Counted from the first letter of the stretch, positions 14,870 through 22,527 are shown. The stretch is 29,194 nt of DNA from Spirochaetaceae bacterium (GCA_028818385.1 JAPPNY010000171.1:1-29194); one strand, 5' to 3'. The notes: generated by a model not told the origin, from the sequence alone. A program made the numbers and translations.

Positions 14870-15439
14870 ATGTCGGTACTCGAAACCATCGCCGAGCGGC
14901 GCTCGATCTTCGACTTTCAGCCGACGGCCGTGCCGCGCGAGCGGATCGAGCGCGCGCTGCAGGCGGCCGTCTGGGCTCCCAACCACAAGCTGACCGAACC
15001 GTGGCGGTTCATCGTCGTGGGGCCGGAGGCGAAGCGCCGGCTGGGCGACGTCTATGCGCGCATCAAGCAGGAAGACGTGCCGGTCGACATCACGCCGGAG
15101 GCTATGAGCGAGATCGGCCGCAAGGCGGTCAAGAAGCTCATGAGCAAGCCGACGGTGATGGCCGTGACCTGCGCCGTGTCGGGCGATCCCTTCCTTGACC
15201 GGGAGGACTATGCCGCCACCTGCTGCGCGATCCAGAACATCATGCTGGCGGCGTGGGAGGACGGCATCGGCATGCAGTGGAGCACCAGCGGCCTGATCGA
15301 GGACGCGGAGGCGCTGTCGCTGCTGGGCGTCGATCCGGAGCGCGAGCAGGTGGTCGGCATGCTGTACGCCGGCTTCGCCGAACGGGTGCCGACCTCGGCG
15401 CGCAAGCCCGCCGCCGAGCTCACCACCTGGCTGTCCTGA
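14870..15439 (+). CDS. Nitroreductase family FMN-dependent oxidoreductase
   Basis: A 189-residue flavoprotein of the nitroreductase superfamily. RRSIFDF at 10-16 is the N-terminal FMN-phosphate site, and AVWAPNHKLTEPWRFIVV at about 32-49 is the characteristic second block. The helix CCAIQNIMLAAWEDGIGMQW is the dimer and flavin-ring region, followed by the bgl-like GMLYAGF segment. Family members reduce nitro groups, quinones or enones with NAD(P)H, and some act as dehydrogenases. The D-threonine-aldolase-like gene follows after 13 bases, so the two are probably co-transcribed. Confidence 0.88.
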   Translation: MSVLETIAERRSIFDFQPTAVPRERIERALQAAVWAPNHKLTEPWRFIVVGPEAKRRLGDVYARIKQEDVPVDITPEAMSEIGRKAVKKLMSKPTVMAVTCAVSGDPFLDREDYAATCCAIQNIMLAAWEDGIGMQWSTSGLIEDAEALSLLGVDPEREQVVGMLYAGFAERVPTSARKPAAELTTWLS

Positions 15440-15452
15440 GGTCCATCTGAAC

Positions 15453-16556
15453 ATGAACGCCACCACACCGATCGGTCTTCCCGTCGCCGAGCTGGACACG
15501 CCCGCCCTGCTGGTCGACCTGGACCTGCTGGACCGCAACATGGAACGGATCGCCGGCGTGGTGATCGACGGGGCCGGCATCAACTGGCGCCCGCACACCA
15601 AGGGGCTGAAGACCCCGGCGCTGGCGCACAAGCTGATCGCGCGCGGAGCGATAGGCGTGACCTGCGCCAAGCTGGGCGAGGCGGAGGTCATGGCCTCGGC
15701 CGGCGTCAGGGACATCCTGGTCGCCAACCAGGTGGTGGGACCGGCCAAGACGCGGCGCCTGGCGCACCTGTGCCGGGGAGGCGCCGACGTGGTCGTCGCC
15801 GTCGACTCCGAGATCGGCGTACGGCAGATAGGCGAGGCGGCCACCGCCGCCGGCAGCGAGGTGCGGGTGGTGGTCGAGCTGAACGTCGGCATGGACCGGG
15901 CCGGCGTCGCTCCGGGGGAGGAGGCGGTGCGCATGGCGCGCGTCGCCGCCGATACGCCGGGCGTGAAGCTGGCCGGGCTGATGGCGTGGGAGGGCCACAC
16001 CCTCGGCATCGAGCCGATCGAGGCGAAGCGCAAGGCGATTCAAGCGGCGGTGGGCCTCCTGACCGACAGCGCCGACCGCTGCCGCGCGGCGGGAATGCCC
16101 ATCGACATCGTGAGCTGTGGCGGCACCGGCAGCTACTGGATCACCGCCCGCCAGCCGGGCGTGACCGAGATCCAGGCCGGCGGCGGCGTGCTCGGCGACG
16201 CCATGTACCGCCAGCGGTTCGGCGTCGACCACGACTGCGCGCTGCGCATCGCCGCCACGGTCACCAGCCGGCCGACTCCGGAGCGGGTCATCTGCGACGC
16301 GGGTCGCAAGACCATGAGCGTGGAGCCGACCACGCCGCAGGTGCAGGGCATCGCGGTGACGGAAGCCAAGTTCTCCGCCGAGCACGGCTCACTGACCCTG
16401 GCCGAGCCGTCGGCGGAGCCCGGCGTCGGCGACCGGCTGGAGTTCATCGCCGGCTACTCGGACACCACCGTATTCCTGCACGACACCATCTACGCCACGC
16501 GCAACGGCGTCGTGGAGGCGGTCTGGCCGCTACTCGGCCGCGGGCGGTTGACCTGA
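15453..16556 (+). CDS. D-threonine aldolase-like PLP enzyme (DSD1 family)
   Basis: This 367-residue protein has the alanine-racemase-type TIM barrel of D-threonine aldolases and D-serine dehydratases. DTPALLVDLDLLDRNM at 15-30 and RPHTKGLKTP at 46-55 mark the start, with K50 as the expected PLP lysine; SCGGTGSYW (221-229) binds the cofactor phosphate. The C-terminal beta domain has DAGRKTMSVE (282-291) and EHG (310-312). Usual members bind a divalent metal through an HxC or HxD motif before TVNL; here that place reads GYSDTTVFLHD (334-344), so Y335 and D337 replace the usual ligands. It may use another ligand set or catalyse a different reaction, such as breakdown of a D-3-hydroxy amino acid. 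Confidence 0.82.
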   Translation: MNATTPIGLPVAELDTPALLVDLDLLDRNMERIAGVVIDGAGINWRPHTKGLKTPALAHKLIARGAIGVTCAKLGEAEVMASAGVRDILVANQVVGPAKTRRLAHLCRGGADVVVAVDSEIGVRQIGEAATAAGSEVRVVVELNVGMDRAGVAPGEEAVRMARVAADTPGVKLAGLMAWEGHTLGIEPIEAKRKAIQAAVGLLTDSADRCRAAGMPIDIVSCGGTGSYWITARQPGVTEIQAGGGVLGDAMYRQRFGVDHDCALRIAATVTSRPTPERVICDAGRKTMSVEPTTPQVQGIAVTEAKFSAEHGSLTLAEPSAEPGVGDRLEFIAGYSDTTVFLHDTIYATRNGVVEAVWPLLGRGRLT

Positions 16557-16560
16557 AAAC

Positions 16561-17691
16561 CTAGTCCTGACAGACCTCCCGCACCATGCGGCGGTAGACG
16601 TCGACGGCGTGGTGGAGTTGCGCCAGCTCGATCCATTCGCCGTCGGTGTGGGCCTGGGCGATGTCGCCGGGACCCATCACGACGAGCTGCACGCGCTCCT
16701 TGAAGGCGTGCGCATCGGTCCCGTACGGCACGGTACGGGCGCGCTCGGCGCCGGTGGCGGCCAGCGCGGTGCGCACCACCTCGGAGTCCGGGTCGACCTG
16801 GAACGGGGTGCCGGCGTGGGCGTCGACCTCCAGGCCGTGCGCGCGGGCGCGCTCCGACACCATCTCCAGCACGTCCGGCGTGCGGTCGCCGGGCGCCGGC
16901 CGGAAGGACACGGTGCAGACCGCCTTGGGGGCGCTGACGTTGGGACGCGTGCCGAAGTCGGTGTAGACGACGTTGAAGCCGTTGGTCGGCGGATCGAAGT
17001 CGCGGTTCCAGAAGCTCTCGTCGGTGCGGAAGATCTCCGCCAGTCCCGGCAGCTCGGCCATGAACGGCGCCATCAGCAGGTTGGCCGACACGCCGCGGCC
17101 GGTTGAGGTGTGGGCGGCGCGCCCATGTGCGGTGACGATCACGCGCGCCCCGCCCTTGTGGGCGTACACCGGCGTCATGCGGGTCGGCTCGGCGATGACC
17201 CCGCAGCGCGGCAGCTCGGCGTTGTAGAGCTCCGACTCCTGGTCGATCTGCCGTGCGCCGCGGCCGGAGATCTCCTCGTCCGCCGTGGCCGCCACGTACA
17301 CCGCCCGTTGGAGCTGGTCGTCCCGCAGCGCCGCCGTCGCGCACAGCGTGGCCGCCAGCGGTCCCTTCATGTCGCAGCTTCCCAGGCCGATCAGCCTGTC
17401 GTCGCGCACCACCGGGCTGTGCGGATCGGTCGACCAGCCGTCGCCCGGCACGGTGTCCACGTGCGAGTAGAACGCCAGCCCGCCGGCGCCGCTCCCCTTC
17501 TTGCCGATCACGCTGTCCTTGCGCACGCCGACGTCGTCGCGGTAGCTGAGCCGCTCGATCTCGAAGCCGTGGCGCTCCATGAAGCGCTCCACGACGTCGA
17601 TTACCGGGGCGCTGCTCACCCGGCTCACCGAGTCGACGGCGACCAGGTCTCCGGTCAGGGCTACCGGGTTGGCCCCTGTCCCATCAGCCAT
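16561..17691 (-). CDS. M20 family metallopeptidase/deacylase (ArgE/DapE-like)
   Basis: A 376-residue zinc-dependent hydrolase. The two-metal site is complete: H77 and D79 (YSHVDTVPG), the bridging D107 (SCDMKG), the catalytic pair E139-E140 (ADEEISG), E168 (IAEPT) and H348 (AHTDGEW). The dimerisation lid lies between about 180 and 300 (YAHKGGARVIVTAHGRAAHTS). Family reactions include deacetylation of N-acetyl amino acids and cleavage of small peptides or carbamoyl amino acids; the substrate is not readable. The ATG overlaps the end of the upstream oxidoreductase gene by 8 bases, so both are in one operon. The stop is only 4 bases from the stop of the convergent aldolase-like gene. Confidence 0.9.
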   Translation of the reverse strand: MADGTGANPVALTGDLVAVDSVSRVSSAPVIDVVERFMERHGFEIERLSYRDDVGVRKDSVIGKKGSGAGGLAFYSHVDTVPGDGWSTDPHSPVVRDDRLIGLGSCDMKGPLAATLCATAALRDDQLQRAVYVAATADEEISGRGARQIDQESELYNAELPRCGVIAEPTRMTPVYAHKGGARVIVTAHGRAAHTSTGRGVSANLLMAPFMAELPGLAEIFRTDESFWNRDFDPPTNGFNVVYTDFGTRPNVSAPKAVCTVSFRPAPGDRTPDVLEMVSERARAHGLEVDAHAGTPFQVDPDSEVVRTALAATGAERARTVPYGTDAHAFKERVQLVVMGPGDIAQAHTDGEWIELAQLHHAVDVYRRMVREVCQD

Positions 17692-18706
17692 TGCCGCCGC
17701 CCTCCGCCGGTGCGACCGGGCGGCCGGTGCGCGCCGACTCGTAGAGGGCGTCCATCAGCTCGCTCTGGCGCACGCCGTCGGTCGGGCCGGTCGCCGGCTC
17801 TTCGTCGCCACGGATCGCCGCCACGAAGTTGAGCGCCGTCGGCGTCGCCTCGCCCGTGCAGCTCAGCTCGTCGATCTCGCCGTCGCCGTCGTAAGCGCGC
17901 AGCCAGCTCCCCGACCAGCCGTCGATCGCCACGCGGCCGCCGGCGAATATGAACTCCATGCCGGAGGCGGACGCCGGGCAGTTGCCGGAGATGACGATGG
18001 TGGCCAGCACGCCGCTCTCGAAGCGGGCGACCAGGGCGGAGTTGATGTCCACCGGCATCCCCATGAAGTCGACCATCGCGTAGACCTCGGTAGGGCTGGA
18101 CTCCAGGGTCCAGATCAGGCTGTTCAGCAGGTGGGCGCCGGAGTCATAGGCCTGCCCGCCGCCGGCCAGCACCGGGTCGCGCTTCCAGGGACGGCCGCTG
18201 GAGGTGAGCTTCAGCCACGGCTGCGTCAGGTAGCCGGTGACCAGCTCCAGCTTGCCCAGCCGCTCGCTGCGGACGATGGAGCGCAGCCGCTGGAAGGTCG
18301 GGGTGCAGGGCGTGTTGTAGCCGATCAGGAGCAGCTTGCCGGCCGCTTCCACGCGGTCGCGCAACGCGTAGGCGTCAGCCACGGTGGTGACCATCGGCTT
18401 CTCCACCAGCACGTGGCAGCCGGCGGCCAGCGCGCGCGAGGCGTGCTCACAGTGCATGCTGTGCGGGGTGGCGATGACCACGCCGTCCAGGCCGGATTCC
18501 GCGTAGAGCGCCTCCTGGTCCGTGAACAGGGCCGGGCGCGGCGCGTCCGGGATGTGCTCGGCGATGAAGCGGTCCATGAGGTCCGTGCTCACGTCGCACA
18601 CGGCGACCAGCTCGGCACCGTCCGCGGCGACCAGGGATTGGGCGTGCCGGCGGGCGATGCCGCCGCAGCCGACCAGGCCGATCCGCAAGGGGGTTTCGGG
18701 TGTCAT
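17684..18706 (-). CDS. Gfo/Idh/MocA family oxidoreductase (second copy)
   Basis: A 340-residue NAD(P)-dependent dehydrogenase. GLVGCGGIARRH at 10-21 is the Rossmann loop, VEKPM at 101-105 holds the family catalytic lysine, and GGGQAYDSGAHLLNSLIW at 182-199 gives the conserved D188 and H192 of the active site. It is distinct from the copies at 7070 and 28211. It heads an operon with the M20 hydrolase, which suggests joint use on an acylated sugar or amino-sugar-type compound, though this is inference. The start ATG has TACCAT 8 bases upstream. Confidence 0.9.
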   Translation of the reverse strand: MTPETPLRIGLVGCGGIARRHAQSLVAADGAELVAVCDVSTDLMDRFIAEHIPDAPRPALFTDQEALYAESGLDGVVIATPHSMHCEHASRALAAGCHVLVEKPMVTTVADAYALRDRVEAAGKLLLIGYNTPCTPTFQRLRSIVRSERLGKLELVTGYLTQPWLKLTSSGRPWKRDPVLAGGGQAYDSGAHLLNSLIWTLESSPTEVYAMVDFMGMPVDINSALVARFESGVLATIVISGNCPASASGMEFIFAGGRVAIDGWSGSWLRAYDGDGEIDELSCTGEATPTALNFVAAIRGDEEPATGPTDGVRQSELMDALYESARTGRPVAPAEGGGNG

Positions 18707-18714
18707 GGGGCGGC

Positions 18715-18743
18715 ATGGTAGAGGGAGCGGGGCCGGCTGCCCA
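18715..18743 (-). promoter_or_regulatory. Promoter of the oxidoreductase-M20 operon
   Basis: TGGGCA (18743-18738) and TACCAT (18720-18715) are 17 bases apart on the minus strand. The ATG at 18706 is 8 bases after the -10, again predicting an almost leaderless mRNA. Confidence 0.4.
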
Positions 18744-18792
18744 GTGCGCGGCCGTGTCGGTCGACGATCGCTTCCGGCGCCGCCGGCGTGGT

Positions 18793-19359
18793 ATGAATCG
18801 GGCGATGAAGCTGCCGCAGGCGATGCCGGAGGACGCCGGTCTGGAGCCGCGACGCCAGGCGGTGATCGACGTGCTGAAGGACCGCTTCGCCCGTGGCGAG
18901 ATCGAGCTGGCCGAGTACGAGCGGCGCATCACCGCGGCCGCGGAGGCGCAGCGAGTAGGCGATCTGGCGGCGCTGGTGAGCGATCTGGGTCGCAGCGCCG
19001 TGCCGCCGAGCCTCCCGGAGGAGAAGCAGCAGCTCGTGACGGTGATGAGCTCCCGCAACCAGCTCGGCGACTGGCTGCGTGCCGATGCGGTGGAGGTATT
19101 CGCGTTGATGGGGTCGGTCAGCCTGGACTTTACCGAGGTGCGGCCCGGCGACCGCCCGGTCGTGGTCGAGCTGCGCACCATGATGAGTGAGATCAGCTTC
19201 AAGGTGCCGCCCGGCATGCCGGTGCAGATGGACGTGAACACGATCATGGCGGACGCGTCGGTGCACCGGAGCGTCTCGACGGAGCCGGTGGCCGGCAACG
19301 GGGTCATCGTGCGCGGCGTCGTGGTGATGAGCTCGGTCAGCGCCCGCGCGCCGCGCTGA
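18793..19359 (+). CDS. DUF1707 and LiaF-like C-terminal domain protein
   Basis: A 188-residue soluble protein of two domains. The N-terminal DUF1707 segment (about 20-65: LKDRFARGEIELAEYERRI, AAAEAQRVGDLAALVSDL) is a SHOCT-like oligomerisation motif. The C-terminal half (about 90-180) resembles the beta-helical domain of LiaF/YvqF cell-wall stress proteins, with MGSVSLDF, VELRTMMSEISFKVPPG and VNTIMADASV. LiaF proper has N-terminal membrane helices, which are missing here. A regulatory role in envelope stress is inference. The start is uncertain: the ATG at 18805 has TATGAA 7 bases upstream and may be the true start. Confidence 0.72.
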   Translation: MNRAMKLPQAMPEDAGLEPRRQAVIDVLKDRFARGEIELAEYERRITAAAEAQRVGDLAALVSDLGRSAVPPSLPEEKQQLVTVMSSRNQLGDWLRADAVEVFALMGSVSLDFTEVRPGDRPVVVELRTMMSEISFKVPPGMPVQMDVNTIMADASVHRSVSTEPVAGNGVIVRGVVVMSSVSARAPR

Positions 19360-19370
19360 CGGCGTTCAGG

Positions 19371-20039
19371 CTAGCCGAATATCGCGAACACGCTGATCAG
19401 GTAGTAGCCGGCGATCGCCAGCATGGCGGCGCCGGCGACGCGGTTGATGATACCCTTGTGGCGTCCCAGGAAGCGGACGATCGTCTGGCTGAACGCCCCC
19501 GAGGCGAGCGCCAGCACCAGCAGCGGCGTGCCGATGCCGATCGCGAAGATCACGAAGTTCAGCATGTTGACGCCGAACTCCCCCACCGACACGGCGAGCT
19601 GCTTGGAGAAGAAGGCGCCGATGAAGCCGGGGTTGCACGGCAGCACGATGAAGCCGAAGAAGGCGCCGTAGCCGAACGCGGCCAGCACCGGGTTGCTGGC
19701 GGTGGGCGCGCGCACCACCGGCAGCAGGCGGCTGAAGTCGACGTTGAAGATCAGGAGCACGCCGATGACCGCCAGCACCGCGAAGGCGATCGGCGAAGCG
19801 ACCGCGGTGACGCCGGTGAGCGACAGCTCCAGCAGCGTGGAGAAGACCAGTCCGATGCCGATCATGGCGGCGGTGACGCCGGCCACTACCGCCAGGCCCA
19901 TGATCAGAGGCGCGCGGCGTGCGCCTTCCCGCTGGCCGGCCAGGAAGGCGATGAACCCCGGGTAGAGCGGCAGCACGCAGGCCGCCGTCAGGGGCGTGGC
20001 CAGCCCCAGCAGAAAGCTGGTGGCCAGGTTACCGAGCGT
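19371..20039 (-). CDS. ccdA: CcdA/DsbD-type transmembrane thiol-disulfide carrier
   Basis: This six-helix membrane protein passes electrons from cytoplasmic thioredoxin to extracytoplasmic thiol proteins. Both redox cysteines are present: in AACVLPLYPGF near the N-terminus and in VLPCNPGF in the middle. The first ordinary start is the GTG at 19976, but that would begin inside the first cysteine motif and remove the first helix. The frame is open back to 20054 and encodes the expected helix (LATSFLLGLATPLTAAC), yet has no ATG, GTG or TTG. A GGGAGG lies 7 bases before an ACG codon at 20039-20037, which I take as the likely start. The gene follows the thioredoxin gene on the same strand, its natural partner. 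Confidence 0.75.
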   Translation of the reverse strand, partial: TLGNLATSFLLGLATPLTAACVLPLYPGFIAFLAGQREGARRAPLIMGLAVVAGVTAAMIGIGLVFSTLLELSLTGVTAVASPIAFAVLAVIGVLLIFNVDFSRLLPVVRAPTASNPVLAAFGYGAFFGFIVLPCNPGFIGAFFSKQLAVSVGEFGVNMLNFVIFAIGIGTPLLVLALASGAFSQTIVRFLGRHKGIINRVAGAAMLAIAGYYLISVFAIFG

Positions 20040-20065
20040 GGCGGAGCCTCCCGGTCACCGGCCGC

Positions 20066-20659
20066 TCACGCGGATCCGGAATCCGACCCGCCCTCGACGG
20101 CCGGGCAGGCCGCGATCTGTTCCTGCAGGAAGTCCGGCCGCTTGACGCCGCGCCGGAGCAGCGTCCGCTCGGTCTGGCCCGGGCAGATCAGGATCACCGG
20201 CGCGGATGGCGGGTTGAGCACGGCCACGCCGAACTCGTCGCGCAGCGACCGCGACAGCTCCACGGGGGAGACTGCGAACAGCCAGTCGAATCCGTGGCGA
20301 TCCAGGTGGCGGACGACCTGGCTCTGCGTCTCGTTGGGGTCGGTGTTGAGGGTGACGGAGATCACCGCGTCGCCGACCTCCTCGTGCAAGGCGGCGAGCT
20401 GACGCTGCTGGCTGGTGCAGGTCGGGCACCAGACCGCGAAGGTCTCCAGCAGGATCGGCTTGTCCGCGAACTCGGCGAGCGTGAACGTGTCGCCGGTGCG
20501 GATGTCGGTGAGCTCGACCCCGAGCCAGGCGACGACCGGCTCGGGAGCCGTCGAATCCTCGGTCGACTGCTCGTCGGCCGCGTAGGCGGCCGCGCCGATG
20601 GTGAGGAGCGCGCCTGCGATCAGGCTGGTAGTGGCGAGTCTGCGCCTGGTACGTTTCAT
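20066..20659 (-). CDS. TlpA/ResA-like secreted thioredoxin-fold protein
   Basis: A 197-residue exported thiol-disulfide protein. The N-terminus has basic KRTRRR, a hydrophobic core and a cleavage-like AAYAAD near residue 27. The thioredoxin fold carries the redox motif WCPTC (C78 and C81) and the cis-proline region SAPVILI. It probably works outside the cytoplasmic membrane and is reduced by the CcdA protein encoded directly downstream, for cytochrome c maturation or general thiol repair. I prefer the ATG at 20659, 9 bases after AAGGA, to the ATG at 20668, which touches that sequence. Confidence 0.85.
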   Translation of the reverse strand: MKRTRRRLATTSLIAGALLTIGAAAYAADEQSTEDSTAPEPVVAWLGVELTDIRTGDTFTLAEFADKPILLETFAVWCPTCTSQQRQLAALHEEVGDAVISVTLNTDPNETQSQVVRHLDRHGFDWLFAVSPVELSRSLRDEFGVAVLNPPSAPVILICPGQTERTLLRRGVKRPDFLQEQIAACPAVEGGSDSGSA

Positions 20660-20713
20660 CCGTTGCATTCCTTCGTCGGTGGTTCTATCGGTGGTGATCG
20701 TCCGAGCCGCCGC

Positions 20714-20720
20714 TATCTTA
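20714..20720. promoter_or_regulatory. Symmetric -10 box between divergent genes
   Basis: The bases read TATCTT on the plus strand (20714-20719) and TAAGAT on the minus strand (20720-20715). The plus reading lies 9 bases before an in-frame GTG at 20729 of the CDGSH gene; the minus reading would give the thioredoxin gene a leader of about 50 bases that holds its AAGGA. Confidence 0.35.
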
Positions 20721-20770
20721 CCGCTTGAGTGCCCGCCACCGACCGTTCATCCTGTCGGCGGAAAACGAAG

Positions 20771-20962
20771 ATGGCGGATATCAAGATCACGATCAGCGAC
20801 AACGGACCTTACCTGGTCAGCGGGCCGGTGCCTCTGCTGGACGCGCGCGGCAACCCGGTGGAGGGGGCCTCGGACAAGATGGCGCTCTGCCGCTGCGGCG
20901 CGTCGAGCAACAAGCCGTTCTGCGACGGCACCCATCGCGAGATCGGCTTCAGCGGAACGTAA
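20771..20962 (+). CDS. CDGSH-type [2Fe-2S] protein
   Basis: A 63-residue iron-sulfur protein. The CDGSH signature is complete: C40, C42, C51 and H55 in CRCGASSNKPFCDGTH, giving the 3Cys-1His [2Fe-2S] cluster of the mitoNEET family, here with threonine in place of the serine. The N-terminal part (GPYLVSGPVPLLDARG) is the usual beta-strand entry. Such small bacterial proteins are thought to take part in redox or iron-sulfur handling. The ATG at 20771 gives the usual family start (MADIKITISDNG); the in-frame GTG at 20729 adds 14 residues and has a well-placed TATCTT, so the longer form cannot be excluded. Confidence 0.85.
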   Translation: MADIKITISDNGPYLVSGPVPLLDARGNPVEGASDKMALCRCGASSNKPFCDGTHREIGFSGT

Positions 20963-20988
20963 GCAGCCCTCCCCAACGGCACGCCGCG

Positions 20989-21834
20989 TCAGGCGAACTC
21001 GTCGGAGCGCTGGAACATGCCGGTCGGCACGGCGTCTCCTGACGGGATCTTGCCGACCGGGTTGCGGGACGGCGCCGTGCCGCGCGCGGGATAGGCCTCG
21101 AAGAACGGCCACTCGGCCAGGTCGGCCTTCACGCGCGTGGGGCTGTAGCGGAAGGTGAGTCCCACGCGCGGGCGCCCGTCGCGGCTGGACGTCGATCCGT
21201 GCACGAGGCCGATGTCGTGCAGGGACATCTGGCCGGCGCGCAGGTCCATGCTGACCACGCGGTCGTCATCGATGCGTTCGCCGGGAATCTCCTGCGCCAG
21301 CGCGTAGTCGGCCCGATCGCTGATGCGGTGCTCGAACGCGCCGTCGCGATGGCTGCCGGCCACCACCTGCATGGCGCCGTTGCCGGCGTCGGTGTCGAAC
21401 ACGGCCAGCCACACCGTGGCCGCTTGCAGCGGCGCGAGCGGCCAGTACTGGCCGTCCTGGTGCCACGGCACGTTCTGCCGGCGATTGTCGGCCGAGGCGA
21501 CCTCGCCTGCCGCCGGCAGCTTGCAGAAGAACTGCGCGCCCCAGCAGTAGAAGTCGCCGCCCAGCACGCCCTCCACGTAGTCGAGGATGGGCGCGAACCG
21601 CGACAGCTCGTACACCCAGCGGTTGGCCTTGTGCCAGCAGTTGACCCGGTTGATGTCGGTGCCGGCCGGCAGCTTGGCGAGCAGCTCGCGGAAGCGGGTC
21701 TGCACCGTCTGCACGGAAGCGTCGTCCAGCACCGGGAGGCCCCGCAGGTAGCCGTCCCGTCGATAGTCGGCCACCGCCTCGGCCGACAGCGGCACTGCCC
21801 GGGAGCTGGCGGTCAGCGGCTGCTGGCCGGCCAT
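20989..21834 (-). CDS. Phytanoyl-CoA dioxygenase (PhyH) family protein
   Basis: A 281-residue Fe(II)/2-oxoglutarate-dependent oxygenase. The double-stranded beta helix carries the iron triad H125 and D127 (WHQDGQYW) and H212 (GLVHGSTS), followed by an arginine (RPRVGLTFRYSP) placed to bind 2-oxoglutarate. Family members hydroxylate lipids, amino acids or small natural products; the substrate is unknown. Two bases separate its ATG from the rraA-like stop; a GTG at 21846 is an alternative start overlapping that gene. It is probably made from the rraA-like transcript. Confidence 0.88.
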   Translation of the reverse strand: MAGQQPLTASSRAVPLSAEAVADYRRDGYLRGLPVLDDASVQTVQTRFRELLAKLPAGTDINRVNCWHKANRWVYELSRFAPILDYVEGVLGGDFYCWGAQFFCKLPAAGEVASADNRRQNVPWHQDGQYWPLAPLQAATVWLAVFDTDAGNGAMQVVAGSHRDGAFEHRISDRADYALAQEIPGERIDDDRVVSMDLRAGQMSLHDIGLVHGSTSSRDGRPRVGLTFRYSPTRVKADLAEWPFFEAYPARGTAPSRNPVGKIPSGDAVPTGMFQRSDEFA

Positions 21835-21836
21835 CG

Positions 21837-22511
21837 CTACTGCCACCCGAAGCGCCGGGCCGCCTCCGCCGCGGTGAACTCCGCGCTTTCGGCGAAGCGG
21901 CGCTTGCCGTCCTCCAGGTCGATCACGGACTGGACGGCGGCCAGGGTTTCCTCGGCGCGGTCCACCGGCACGCGCAGGCAGCCGTTGCTGTCGGCCATCA
22001 CCAGGTCACCCGGGCGGATGCGGAGCTGGCCGACGGTGATCGGCGCGCCGAGGCGCACGGGGCAGAACACGCCGTGGCCGGGCACCACCCCCCACGCGAA
22101 CATGGGCAACCCGACGTCGCGGATCCCGTCCAGGTCGCGAATGGTACCGTCGACGACCACCCCGGCGACGCCGAGCCGCTTGTGCATGACCGCCATCACG
22201 TCGCCGAACGACGCGCCGCGCCCCGGGCGGCTGTCGACGTCGCGCATGACCACCACGTGCGGCCCTGCGGCCTCCTCCAGGTGGCGGTAATGGTCACGCC
22301 AGCTCGCCGCCGGCGAATCGGGGTCGTTGGTGGTCACCTCCACGGTGGCGGCGTAGCCGATCACGCTGCCCAGCTCGGGGAGCAGGCAGCGGATCGTGTG
22401 GTCGGTATACTCCTCGTTCGGCAGGCCGAAACGCGTGACCATGGCGTTGAAGACGGTCGGCGTGTCGTGCGCTGCCAGTCCTGCGAAGACGTGGTCCGGT
22501 AGGCGTTGCAT
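21837..22511 (-). CDS. RraA-like / HMG aldolase family protein
   Basis: A 224-residue protein of the RraA fold, a group with 4-hydroxy-4-methyl-2-oxoglutarate/4-carboxy-4-hydroxy-2-oxoadipate aldolases and RNase E inhibitors. The active-site block GVVVDGTIRDLDGIRDVGLPMFA holds the conserved arginine and aspartate, and PGDLVMADSNGCLRVP follows as usual. In this catabolic setting an aldolase or decarboxylase role on a 2-oxo acid is more likely than RNase control. TACTAT lies 7 bases before an in-frame GTG at 22514 and 10 before the ATG at 22511. It leads a two-gene unit with the PhyH oxygenase. Confidence 0.82.
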   Translation of the reverse strand: MQRLPDHVFAGLAAHDTPTVFNAMVTRFGLPNEEYTDHTIRCLLPELGSVIGYAATVEVTTNDPDSPAASWRDHYRHLEEAAGPHVVVMRDVDSRPGRGASFGDVMAVMHKRLGVAGVVVDGTIRDLDGIRDVGLPMFAWGVVPGHGVFCPVRLGAPITVGQLRIRPGDLVMADSNGCLRVPVDRAEETLAAVQSVIDLEDGKRRFAESAEFTAAEAARRFGWQ

Positions 22512-22521
22512 CACGCAGCCG

Positions 22522-22527
22522 ATAGTA
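22522..22527 (-). promoter_or_regulatory. Putative -10 box of the rraA-like gene
   Basis: TACTAT (4 of 6) lies in the 47-base gap after the TolC gene, 7 bases before GTG 22514. It suggests that this pair is a separate unit from the TolC operon. No -35 is clear. Confidence 0.35.
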
